NCBI GenBank assembly: GCA_963930775.1
Contig: OZ005692.1
Span: 11,141,029 to 11,205,028 of the forward strand
Direction of reading: 5' to 3'
From: Cliona cf. orientalis
Taxonomy: Eukaryota; Porifera; Demospongiae; Clionaida; Clionaidae
DNA length: 64,000 bases
The notes beneath the pieces are model-generated. The model did not search any database and was not told the DNA's origin. It worked only from the letters and a program-made list of their open reading frames with translations. Positions within the stretch are counted from its first letter, which is position 1, and each line of letters opens with the position of its first letter. Both the position numbers and the translations under genes were made by a program. Shown here one piece after another: positions 1-23,707 of this stretch.

Positions 1-12215
<12,215 letters not shown>

Positions 12216-14106
12216 TCCTGATCACAGAATCAAACTCTACCTACGAGAAATGAACAAACACCATCCGCTAGGTAATCACATTTTTCCATTCACAGCAACA
12301 CGGCAGCAGCAATGAAGGAATACACAAGAATTAGTCAACAAGTATGTAAAAATTATGAGGAAGTCTCAAGTGATCAACTACACATCTTCATGCATGCATG
12401 TAGTGACTGTCACAGAAATAGGTTTTTATCTTCATACATGTGGTAACTGTCAAAGAAATAGGTTTTTATCTTCATGCATGTAGTGACTGTCACAGAAATA
12501 GGTTTTTATCTTCATGCTTGTAGTGACTGTCACAGAAATAGGTTTTATCTTCATGCATGTAGTGACTGTCACAGAAATAGGTTTTTAGCTAGCAGGCAGT
12601 GCACTGTGCTAGTTAACACATTGTATTCATCGTCTGGTACACAATATAGGTGAAAATATCCAAGTTTTCAAACTATGCTCAACTTCTATTAACACCTGAT
12701 GGATTTGAAAGATCAGGCCATAATATTATTATATATACATGTACAGTATTTTAGTAAAGATGTAGCTACCAATTTATAATTGGCTGGACATTCTTCCAGC
12801 AAATTATGCCACTGATCGCCACCTCAAAGAAGGTCAATTGAGGCCATACAGCCTAATTTGTACAAGCTGGCGATGTTAATAATGACCACAGCTATGAGCC
12901 AACACCCATTCTCTGACAAACCCAGCCATGTTCACAAACACTTACTCAACATACCACCCTCTTCGAGCCCTGCAGGCTGTAACTAACAGCTTCTCTGTGT
13001 AGAACTTCACTGCTATCTAGCTCATAAAAAGGTGATGTACAATTTCTGGCTATCAATTGTGACCAGCTCTGAGAAAAGGGACCATTTGGAATTCATGTTT
13101 GTCGTACGTAGCTCGTAATAGTGTGTAGGGAATAATAATAAGCTGTATCCGCTGTATGTTGGTGTCAATACCCTGATACTATTTACTATACTACATTTGT
13201 AGAAAGCAAGTTGGTCATTGTCATGATAAAATTGGTCTTGTTTCATACTCAGTCTACTAATGCGAACGGTCCCTTTTCTCATAGCAGGTCACAATTTAAC
13301 TCGACAACTTAAGCATCTAGCCAAGATATGATCAACGAGCTTTGTACAAGAACGAACACACCTGACATTCATTCAGTGCAGCTGTCCTGGATACAGTGGA
13401 TTGATTGTTCTCTCTCTGTCTCTGATGGATTGATCCTCTGGTTATTTTTGAGCCTCAAAATAGACAGCTACTTCTGGTGGCAGCTGTTTGTAAGCTTTTC
13501 CAGCCACAAAAACAAAATATTATAAGGTGCTTCATCTGGCCACACCCCTGCCTGCATGTTGACCTTGCCAAAAATCAGTTTGATACAGCGCGCAGGCAGC
13601 TATTGAACTCTGTACGTGCAGCTAGCTCAAAGCATGAGGTACAGCAAATCATCCTGGTTGTTTCCCAGTCTAAAATTCTGTACCGTTGACCACGCTAGAT
13701 TTATTTAGTCACGCTCCATTAATTAGTAGATGGAGGAAACCTGCTCGTACTTTGTACGCTACTAGCACAAATTAATTTTTATATCGAATCTTTCAGCGAT
13801 CATACTCTACAGCCGCGAAAACGCCATCTTCGACTCGGCTAGATATCACAAATGAACTCTAGAAGGACGCGATCATGCTATGATAGACAAAATAGGACTC
13901 ACCAGGTCTTCTCCCCCGTCTTTGTGTGCGACTCGATCCGTTAATTGATAACCTTGATAATGTTATTCATACATACATGAGCAGTGCAGGGTGCAAGCAC
14001 TGATTGAATTGACGACCCATACCATGCATGAAATCTTAGCGTGCGCAAAATTTAACATTGGAGTCGCTAGAATAAAAATTTGGATGAGGAATACCGGTAT
14101 AATTTA
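12216..14106. other. Intergenic: upstream of the SMP-C2 gene and downstream of acylphosphatase A
   Basis: No supportable coding region. It holds the SMP-C2 promoter side, the 40-bp tandem array at 12383-12587, and, from about 13990, downstream flank shared with acylphosphatase B (26985 onward). Confidence 0.6.
12383..12587. repeat. 40-bp tandem repeat, about five copies
   Basis: The unit, GGTTTTTATCTTCATGCATG then TAGTGACTGTCACAGAAATA, recurs at 12421, 12461, 12501 and 12541 (39 bp), with a partial copy before 12421. The units are contiguous without spacers. It lies about 170 bp upstream of the SMP-C2 start codon. Confidence 0.95.
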
Positions 14107-14726
14107 TTATTTGCGAATGTTGAATGAAGAGTATTCTGTTCTATCAATGGTTTTCTCTCTCTTGAACTCACAGCAGTCGATTCTTGACCTAGGACTACCA
14201 ATACTTGATAACCACTCCTTCCTAAGTACAGAAATACAACATTCAATCCAGGAGCACACTCACTATAATAATAATTATATGGAAATTGGATGTAGACTTG
14301 TTCTCTATACGTATTAGCTAGGAGAAGCCTGCATGCATGTGGAATGAGGCTATAGAAATTAGCGACATGTTGAAAATCATTGGATACATGAGATAGCTTG
14401 ACCATACTTTTGTTACTCACATGGTGTTGACTTTGTCGTGAGGACCCTGGACCACGCCCACCACAGTCCCTCGGCTGGTATTTTGAACCCAACCAACCAA
14501 CTGGTGCCCTGAGGCTGTCTTCTGAGTGTGCTGAATGAAAATTATTCAAAATCTATCACAGCATGCTTTATACAAGTCCATAGCCTATACACACCTTTCT
14601 GAAGAAGACACCTGCATGTAGATACAAATTAAAGGTTTACTGGCATAAATTCATGTATACAAGCTCACCTTGCACTTTTCCAAACACCTCAAAGTGTACA
14701 GATTTGAGAGAAGGGCCAGCTGCCAT
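14107..14726 (-). CDS. Acylphosphatase (copy A)
   Basis: Four exons (14669-14726, 14595-14611, 14421-14530, 14107-14221) give 99 residues, the usual length of the family. Acylphosphatase hydrolyses acyl-phosphate bonds in the cytosol. The N-terminal signature FGKVQGVFFRK contains the phosphate-binding loop and catalytic arginine. The second motif, [18 protein letters not shown], contains the catalytic asparagine, and the C-terminus EYSSFNIRK is typical. The second exon is only 17 bp yet carries the active-site GVFFRK. It is the first gene of the five-gene block that is repeated at 27086-38049, and it appears intact. Confidence 0.92.
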
Positions 14727-15077
14727 CAATCACTCAGAACCATATGCTGTAAGTTACTATGGAGACAGGTTCCACCTTTACCTACTTAATTTTGTTATCT
14801 ATTTAATGCCCATCAACTATCAGTGCAAGCATACCACGTACACATGTAATAATAATTATTGTGTATAATATTACAGTAGTATAATATTATTATTATGTTA
14901 TCATTATCAAACAAAAACATAACTTGGGATGTCATGATCATCTGATCCATCCATTGCATAATAATGCAATAAAATTCAGTATAAACTCTAACTAGCTACA
15001 TGTACATTGTATATAATATCAATCATATCATTTAAAAATTTTCACAAGTTGTATTGGAATGCTGGAAAGTCTGTGGC

Positions 15078-16947
15078 TTAACGTTCCACTGATGTGACAA
15101 TACCCCTTTCGTTTACTCTGAACAAAGCTGGCGCAGAAGAGAGAAGCCATCGCTTAATTTGAGACTCGGACGGGGTTTGCAGATCAGATGCAATGATTTT
15201 TGATATCACCTCAGCAAACGCAGTAACATCATGTGGCACCTTGGATTCATCTTGCACAGTAAATTTAGCAAAGAGTTGATCCTTGCATCTCGAAAGAGCC
15301 ACTAAACTGTGGCACTTGGTGCATTCGGCTGATGTATGGTCCACCTTTGAGTTGCAGGATGGACATGCCTTGTATGTTGAAACGAAAGACACTGCCGCTA
15401 TTTGTCCTCGAATTTCTGTCTGAGTGTTCGAAAGTGTTATCTCCTTTGTGACTTCACCTATGTCATCAATTTCATTAATGGTACTGTCTTCAGTAGTAGT
15501 AATAAATCTTTTTCCTTTATACTGTCTAAATTTTACTTTAAAAAATCTATAACATTTTCCTTTACAAACTTTCCCAATATCTCCCTCCCAAATTTTCAAC
15601 GGCACCGACATGTCACTGTCCGCTAAAGTGCACTCCTGTTTTCGGAACTTGGAACCCGAACTGCTCTGCACATCCTCAGGATCTGTTATTCTTGAAATTT
15701 TGCCACATACTGTCACGATTTGACCTTTTATAGCGTTTTCTAATTCGCTCAATTGTTCCAGTACACGGGATGAAGTATAGATCCTGTCATTCGAAATTTC
15801 AAATTTCTTACTATGATTTGCTACAACCTTTGTTTTAGCTGTATGATGTAATTCAAAATCACCTTCAGTTGGAGGATAGGTCGAATACTTTATGGTGCAG
15901 TTCTTGATGGTACACGGTTTCTTTCTTTGTCTCATTTTCTCTACGTTAGGTCGCAGTGCAGGATTGTAGCAAACAAATTTCAGTGTCTCCTTCCCATCTG
16001 TTATGCAAGCACTGAAGTATTTTCGAGCTGAGTATCGTTTAGTAGAATGTATAGGAGACACGTCCACGATGACACCATGAACAGAAGCATTCTGGTACTC
16101 GTCATCAACATCAGACACGTCGAAGCTATTGGAGTCCACACTAGTACTCTCCTCTAGCCTGCGCTTTTTCCTTGGCGGTTCTGCAGCAAAATAATGAATA
16201 GTACAAGTGATCAGTAAGGAGTCACGTACACCCTCATGATCAGTGCTACTGGTGCTGACAAGTATTCAAAACGGTCATAACATTAGAGTCAGAAAATATC
16301 AAATTATTCATATTAAAAAATTAACTGCTACGATTAAAATAATAATAATTATGATGATCACCCTAGGCCCCAATTTGACATTGAGCCTGGGTATGAGGCT
16401 AATCCCAACGTGGGAAGGGGGGAAGCTACATCACCATACAGGCACTGTCCAGTAATATACCTATACATCTACCGGTATAATTATATTAAATATTATGCAC
16501 CCACAATACATTGACTCAGTATAATGTTGTTGTCCTACCGTTAAATGGAGAATCCTCTTTCGCTAGATCAGTATATTTTCTGTGATATGGCTTCAAATAA
16601 TCATTGACAAGGTCCAAACGATCACAATCTTTCAATAACTTCTCCAATTTAGCGGTATCTTGGGCGTGAAACAATCCTGCCTTTTCTAGCTTCGCTAGCA
16701 TATCTAATCCCGTCATTTTGTCTCCATCAGGACCAAGATACTCTCTCATAAGATAGCTAATAGTGCTTCGGTTACTAGCGTCTAATTGCTTTGCGATTTT
16801 CACAATTACCGATTTGAACTCGCGATCTGCACCTGACGGTGGGTAGCGCCGCTGAGTTAGTACAGATTCGTTAGTTGCAGAGGCGCCAGAAGATCCTGGA
16901 TACTCGGCCGTCGCGATCGAATCATCGTCACTATTTTGAGACGCCAT
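15078..16947 (-). CDS. DED-RPA fusion protein A: death-effector domain plus RPA70-like OB folds
   Basis: Two exons (16539-16947, 15078-16180) joined in phase 1 give 503 residues. Residues about 43-122 form a DED (FKSVIVKIAKQ; LEKLLKDCDRLDLV, with the DED RxDL motif as RLDL). Directly after the splice is the basic stretch PRKKRRL (139-145), a likely nuclear localisation signal. Residues about 165-490 resemble RPA1 DNA-binding domains: OB folds near 168-250, 288-372 and 393-490, the last with a four-cysteine zinc ribbon C409-X2-C412-X10-C423-X2-C426 (YKACPSCNSK). RPA1 OB folds bind single-stranded DNA, and DEDs make homotypic contacts in apoptosis and immune signalling. I infer a nuclear DED adaptor or nucleic-acid sensor. 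No such fusion is known to me. A paralog is at 28044-29984. Confidence 0.8.
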
Positions 16948-17313
16948 CGTCTTCGCTCTCTCAGGGTGCTGAGTCAGGCTAGGGTTTTCCCGCGTTTCTT
17001 ATGAATTCCCACCCCACTCACAATGCGCATGTCAATATGATGTCAACTCCTCAATCACGAAAACAATCAGAAATAAAAAGATTATGCAAAATAATTTAGC
17101 CAATTAATATGCCACAAAATTGGACTCTTTCATAGGTAGAGCAGTTTCAGTCTGCAGAGGTAATGGAGACAACGACAGTGTTTCCGTATTTAGGCTGGAC
17201 CAGCCGCAGCCGTTCAGGCTTGACTTGATGTCGATGTAAGTCTGTTAGTCTGCTTCACCTACCACTAGTACTGTAGTATCATGTGAGCGTTCAATCGATC
17301 ACTATTGTCCTAG

Positions 17314-19053
17314 TTAGTAATGGTAGCTGATACTGACACAGAGTTCAACACCATGGATCAAGTAGAAGGCGAACATGTGTAGCATCACCTCGTCGAGAGT
17401 GAAGTGGGCTTTCTTACAATCACCAGCATCGGAATATTTCAAATTCTCTGTACGTTCGACTGTGCATCCAAGTCTCTGCTCCTTCTGAGGATCGAATGCG
17501 GTGACTTGAATTATGACCTGTCCCCTAGCGTGAGGTGGTGCAGTAACTTCTGCCCACACGGAGATGTGTTCAGATCTGCTTTTGAATGGAAATATCTTCA
17601 GTAAAATTGAAAATTTACAGTCATTGACAGTCTGTGTTGCCTTGAAAGCTTCTGGATATGGAGCACCAATCGACCCCTCTTTAATGATGGAGTATAGGAG
17701 TGCAGAATCGAGTTGAATTCTCAGACATCCGCCCTCACAGGCCACTTCAGAGGTTTCGATCATAGAATCAGAATCTGATGTGCTCCCATCATTCAGTGTG
17801 GCATTCATGTCTGGTGATTCATCTCTTATAGGAGCAACGCTAACATTTGGTAGATTGTAACTGTTATCATACATAGCTGTCATGAACGATGGTTGAGGTC
17901 TGATACCAAATGCTGGATGGGGTATATCACAGGTAGTTGAAGGAATCGCTTCTACATTACAAAGCTCCACCCAAAATTCAATGTAGGGGATCCTCAAATA
18001 GAATATCTTGACATGCGAAAGAAATTCCATGACGACAGCCATTAATTTTCTGGTAGCTGGGTTCCACGTACAATCAATCGTTCCGATAAGCTGTGCTTGA
18101 GTAAATAATTTGATGCTCTTAACTTGAGCGAGTATTTGCTGCAAACTATGATCTGAGACATCAAACTCCATTCCCAAGATGCTGATGTGTGTCGCATTTT
18201 GATGGAGGCCATTTATTGAGATTTTGGTGACTGTAGAATTGATGCAGCAATTTTCCACAGTGACTGGGTCGACAGTGCCTGCTGATGCTTGTAGTCTTGG
18301 CAGAATCTCACTGGTTCTTAGCTGCACCTTGCAAACGTTTGATCCTGCACACAAAACAGATGGACAATAGAGTGGAAGCCGTATATATGCGGCCCCGGGC
18401 ATTCCCCTGGGGAAGTCCCTCCAGCATACTTATGCGCATGCTCTGCCAATGCGCGCCAACTTGTGGACACGTGGCTTATAAGTAGGATCGATCAGAAAGT
18501 CCCCACCTACGTCTACGTAACTCATTGCGCATGCATGGCATCCGTTAATTAATTTTTATACATTCCTGACTACGTAGTGCGACCGCTTAGTGGTTAAGTG
18601 GGCGCCCACAACAAAGGCATAGCAGCCACACAACAAACCGCCAACGTTTTCAAACATACCCAAAACAAAACCAAACTCACCAAAAAGAAACGCTGATTCG
18701 CTCTCCACTAAATCGGTCCTGGGAGGCGCAGAGTGTGCGTCCAAGTTCGGGTGGCTAGCGTCGTACTCGCGGCTAGATTGTAGGAGAATCACGGATCCAA
18801 TGTTACCTCCCGAAGAAGCCCTTCTCAGGTAGGCTGGCGATGATAGACAGCGCTCGCTAACTGGAAATATCTCTCCAGCCAACAGTAGATCGATGTCATT
18901 GTCAGATAGTGGTGATACTAGCGGCGAGGCTGGTTCCAAACCCTGGTGGTCGCGATCGGAGCTCGCCGTAGGGCTGCCAGCGATACCATCAAAAGACAGC
19001 AAATAATGAGCGTTGGCTGGAGAATCTTCCGATGTAGGCTGCTGGAATGCCAT
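17314..19053 (-). CDS. Double MATH/TRAF-like protein A
   Basis: Two exons (18681-19053, 17314-18344), phase 1, 467 residues. The N-terminal ~125 residues are Ser/Pro-rich without a recognised domain. Two C-terminal modules, about residues 130-250 and 360-467, share a pattern with the MATH-like ends of the neighbouring DED genes: FSILLKIFPF, HISVWAEV, then EVMLHMFAFYLIHGVELCVS. There is no DED. Its paralog is 30310-32195, in the same position of the second block. An in-frame ATG at 18402, inside the intron, would give a shorter form lacking the N-terminus. It sits next to paired NF-kB-like sites at 18397-18419. The domain assignment is by pattern only and the function is unknown; a scaffold working with the DED genes is an inference. 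Confidence 0.72.
18397..18419. promoter_or_regulatory. Paired NF-kB-like motifs in intron 1 of double-MATH A
   Basis: GGGCATTCCC (18397-18406, one mismatch to GGGRNWYYCC) and GGGGAAGTCCC (18409-18419, a perfect match on the minus strand) are adjacent. They overlap the alternative ATG at 18402. Paralog B has the same arrangement at 31619-31640. A third near-match, AGAAAGTCCCC, lies near 18495. Confidence 0.45.
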
Positions 19054-19875
19054 GAAAATTTAATATGCCTGTTTGAAAACTTAATACTCGACCTCGCCTA
19101 GAGCGCAATTACATAAGATTTACAAATTCGTAATTTGTGATATTCATCACACGAGCGTGACCGCGCTACCACAAGCAGATGATTATCAGGTGATCGTGAC
19201 TGCGCAATACCTGTATTATGCGTGTACATACTATATGGAGCTCTTTGTAGTAAAGTATATACTAAAAATGGATGCAAAATGCTGAAAAATGGGAATATTT
19301 ATACTGAAAGACAGGAGAACAGCTTGGAGGCGCTGTATATATACGTCACATTATGACAGCTAGGACATGCTATGAGAGAAAAGACTAACAAGGCTACACA
19401 CAGCACAATAATTATGAGGTCACATTTACAGATCAAGTATAGATTAGATAGATAGATAAATTTCTTAATGTCACGCATCAAAAATGCATCGGGCCAGAAT
19501 TTGGCCTATGTGATAAAAATGAAAATAAAAGATACAAGGTAAAAAATAGCACTAAAACATGTAGCTAGGTAGTAATAATAATTAGCAAACAATAATGGAT
19601 AAAAATATTAATATTGTATTAACATCTATAATATTATTATTAGAGTACAGTATATTGTATACACAGGCTTAAATTTTAAAACAGTGACAAATATATTAAT
19701 TCTTCAGAATGGTTACGATGGCCAGAAGTTACAGGGACGAAAGTACGATATAACTTTCCCGTGAGTGGGACTCTGATATCACTGCGATTTCAGCATCACT
19801 TGCCAGACTGCATTCAGTCTAATATTTATTACACAATAGATCCGATCGAAAATATTATAATTGTCCATGTGAGGC

Positions 19876-22317
19876 TTAAGTCTGACCTCCACCTGGGGTT
19901 GCCGTGTGGTCACGGTGCTGATCGCTGGCAGGCTGGTGCTTCTTGACTAGAATATAGCCATCGTCGTCCGCAGCATCTACCTCAAACATCTCACTGCACT
20001 CCAGAAACGCCTGAACGTGCAGGGTAATGATGTCAGATCGGCAATAGAATATTTCACAATGTGAGAGCACTTTATCGATGGTGTTTTTGAACTCGTAGCA
20101 GTTTGGGCTCAGAGGAATGCTGATCGTAGAAGTTTTGGTCAGGGGGGAGCCTTGTTGGTGATACGGAGTAACTTCAACCCTCAACGTACAGTAGCAGAGA
20201 TCGTTCACGAACACAGTGTTTTTTGATTTTGAAGCAAATTTGGCGCTAACTTGGACAGACATGTGCGTATTCTGATCGTAGGAAAGGGGAAAGATTTTGA
20301 ACGAAAGGGTAGGACCTTTTCCGTTTTCACAGGGCACACGAAATTTCAGCTTGTCTGGAAAGCAGCTGTAATCATGGCTACCAATCATCGAGTAGAGCTT
20401 CTTACGGTCTAGATCACACTTGTGGATTGGAGTTTTTGACATCCACTTATCTGAAAGAGAGAAAAACTATTACAGAACCATACCACACAATAGTGACTTA
20501 CTGTAGATCAGGAAATTTTCGTTGTTAAAATTTTTTTTGTTAACAATCTTTCCCGACAAAAATTAAATACACGAAATATTTTGTGTGCGTTAGTTAATAC
20601 AATGATGTATTACATACACTGGTGTATGCAACGAAAATTAGACTACGCGATACGCGAAAATTTATCAAGCGAAATATTTTACCGGCGAAAATATCCCTAT
20701 CTACGGTAGTATAGTTTACTATATTATTATTTGAAATTTGAACAGACAAGCACTGGGTATTCACAGCAGTATGCTATCAAGCCCTAGTCATAATTATATC
20801 ATATCACTGATGAAATTCATAAAGGGATATATATTATCATATGCATTGTATGCACGCCCCCCCCCCCCCCCCAAAGCTCAAGCAATTCTGTATCTCGTGC
20901 CGATACAAAGCACCTGCATGCTGTTATTATATTTATATCAATGATTCTTCCTAATAATATTATACATGTATATCTCAGTATAATAGACACGCTGTCGCGA
21001 CATTATGATCTTCAACCAATATTCACAACCTGATGGGGACGGGTATTATTACATGTACATCTGCTTACCTTGCTTGAAAGGTGACCCCTTGAGCACTGTT
21101 TGCGTCGAAGCATCCGAGAGAGAGCTTATTGATCTTTCAACAGGCACTTGGTTACTTGCAGCTTCTATTGAAGCCCCTCTTGGCTCGATTCCAGCATAGC
21201 TCGCACTACCTGGAGGAATAGTCTGGGGAAGGTGTACATGTAGGTTGGGCAAATTCTCTCTTGCATCCGGCAAAGGCTTCGATTTGACTTCAGCCGGGGG
21301 ATTTTCCAGATCGGGAGCCCCCGGGACGATGTCTTGCAAGCTGCCCTCAGATGCACTTTTCTCTAGTAGTGTACTATCTGCGATCTGAAAGAGAGGTCTA
21401 CTTGATGATAGCGCCGTTTGATGGTGTCTCTGTCGTTGAGGTGGTGGATAGCTGTGAACGATGGCCTCCTGGTTGATCGTGGCTGGGTGACTGTGGCTCA
21501 CTGGTTGGTGAGCTGTACCCGGACTCTGCACTTCTTCTCCTCCGTGAGCTCCAGAGGTTGGAGGGACGCTACTACCCTGCTTGAAGCTTTTCATGGACGA
21601 ATACTTCCCCGCCACCATCAGTGCTGCTATTTCTTCAGATTTATGGTCGTCGTTCAGGCCCAAAGATTCCTCTTCAGGCATGGAGGTTAGCTGTTGTCCG
21701 TGTGTAGCAGTCGGAAAACTCAGAGAGCGAGGAGGACCAACAGGGATTGGTTGAGAGGCCTCCACCACTGGTGCGGGGGCCTGTTGAAGTGATGGATCTA
21801 TATGGGACACAAAAAAACCTGCTAAATTCATATCAGTATGTTGTGACAAATTTCATGCTAATCATCTAACTTTAAAATTTTTATGGCTACACATACTCAG
21901 TTTACTTTAAAAGAAGGAAATTAAGTGATTTGATAAGGACCTCTGTAATCAAATTAGCTAACCAAACTCACGCAATAGAGTGCTTTGAAAATTCTCCACA
22001 GTGCCTAGCAGGTCGTGACGCTGGATACTTCTCAACAGTTCCATGAGCGGAGCGAGGTTGTTGCACGTAAACAAGCCGTTCTCCTCGAGGTTTTCAAGGA
22101 TCTCCAAGGCACTTTTCATTTGGCTGCCGCTAGCCTTGAGTAGGTGCTTGTAGCAAAAGCGCAGGCTTTCCACATCTTCTGGCTTGAGAGCTTGCGCCAG
22201 CTGAACGATCATCGGCTTGAATTTGTCGGGCTGTTGGATCGGCCTGTGGTCAAGATCGAAATCGTACTGACTTTGAAATGGCTGGCTGAAGCCTTCTCCA
22301 GAAGGAAACTCCGCCAT
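19876..22317 (-). CDS. DED-linker-MATH protein C
   Basis: Three exons (21972-22317, 21069-21797, 19876-20450), both introns phase 1, 549 residues. Residues about 33-111 are a DED whose last helices, LMELLRSIQRHDLLGTVENF, closely resemble the FADD/caspase-8 DED pattern including RHDLL. Residues 116-358 are a Ser/Pro/Gln-rich linker. Residues about 375-510 are a divergent TRAF/MATH-like beta domain (LSFKIFPLS, HMSVQVSAKF, VLSHCEIFYCRSDIITLHVQ). DEDs recruit other DED proteins; TRAF/MATH domains bind receptors or ubiquitin-ligase partners. I infer an adaptor between an upstream partner and DED effectors. It is the block A counterpart of gene E (32768-35203) and has an intact ATG in good context. 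Confidence 0.78.
20499..20708. repeat. MITE family 2, copy 1
   Basis: TACTGTAGATC at the left and ATCTACGGTA at the right are inverted ends. The interior is related in reverse orientation to 39439-39644 and 45790-45977. It lies in the intron between the linker and MATH exons of gene C. Confidence 0.7.
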
Positions 22318-22500
22318 GATAGCAACGCCACGTCGTAGCCTAGCTGATCGAGGTCAACTGCATGCATGAAGGGGGCTGGGCACGAGACTAGTTTATACAC
22401 TAGTACTTATGCATGGAATTTACGCCAGACCCCACCCCAATTTGCAAAAATTTAATAACTAATTATTGTGCGCATGCTCAATAAGAAGCAATACGCGCGC

Positions 22501-23668
22501 AAGTATGGGGGGTGGATAGTGTCAAAAGTACAGTCAGTGTTTTGGAGGAGGGTGACTTCTCTGAGGAGGGGGGTGGTTTCAACTGGAGGGGGTACTTTTC
22601 TGTTGGAGGATACCAGTTTTTGTGGAGGAGTGCGTTTTGATCTCGAGGAGGGGGTCTAGCGCATCCGGAGTAGGGGGTCATACTTCGCTGGGGAGGGGTG
22701 CATTTGATCTCGAGGAGGGGGTCTACATCACCTGGAGTAGGGGGGGGGGGTCACACACTTTTGCTGGAGGATCAAGGAGAGGTGTGTTTTGATGTCAAGG
22801 AGGGCTCTAGTTCATCTGAAGTAGGGGGTGATACTCTGGTTGGACGAGGATGCATTTGATTTCGAGGAGCCGACTACCGAACAGAATATTGTGGGTGTGG
22901 CACATTTTTACGCATGCGCAAATCTGTTAACATTATTTTAGTCTTCGCGCTATGTGCTGGTACCATGATGGTGCGGAACGTGTGCTGGGAAGCAAGTCGC
23001 TTAGAAATGAGTTGTTTTGGACTGGTGGTGTCTCCTGTCGTACAAAGGTTCAATAATTGTATGTGCTACGAACAAATTATCAAATATCTGCGCTTCATTG
23101 AATAAATGTAGCACCTTTGTACAAGAGACACCAGTAGTACGTCTACAGCAGTCCAGAATCACGCCACTAGCTTCCCAGCCTATATCTATAGCCACGTCCA
23201 AATTCAAAGCACACAGGCCATGCCACATGACGCGAAGATTTTTATGCGCATGCGCGAAATGTGCCACACCCACATAATTATAATAGACACAAACGGCTCG
23301 GCAACTGCTAGCTCCATTCCATTGCTTCAAATATGCCCCTCCTCCAGTGGAGGTAGCAGACCCCTCGTCCAGCGAAAGTATGATCCCCTCCTCGCGATCA
23401 AAATGCACCCCTCCTCCAGCGAAGTATTACCCCCTACTCCAGATGAGCTAGACCCCCTCCTCGACGCACCCCTCCTCCAGCGAACTATGACCCCTACTCC
23501 AGATGAGCTAGACCCCCTCCTCGAGATCAAAACGCACCCCTCCTCCACAAATAGTGGTATCCTCCAACTGAAAAGCACCCCCTCCAGTTGAAACCACCCC
23601 CCTCCTCAGTGAAGTCACCCTCCTTCAAAACAGTGACTATACTTTTGACACTATCCACCCCCCATACG
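22501..23668. repeat. Giant ~1.17-kb foldback (inverted repeat)
   Basis: The sequence from 22501 inward (AAGTATGGGGGGTGGATAG, GGAGGAGGGTGACTTC, GTGTGGCACATTT, TACAAAGGT) reappears as its reverse complement from 23668 inward, with a centre near 23084. The arms are ~580 bp and imperfect, and their outer parts are GGAGGAGGGG-type purine runs that could form G-quadruplexes. It fills the gap between gene C and the 3' end of gene D. No protein is recognised. Confidence 0.85.
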
Positions 23669-23707
23669 CAAGTTCAACAGTGCAACTTCATCATGACAAG
23701 AATAATA

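Noticed and set aside
12383-12587. CRISPR-like regular repeat
   Set aside because: The 40-bp units are contiguous with no unique spacers and the genome is eukaryotic.
14067-14549. 160-codon minus-strand frame rich in basic residues, with a relative at 27371-27631
   Set aside because: They are the wrong frame over acylphosphatase exons 3 and 4; the spliced model reproduces the full family sequence.
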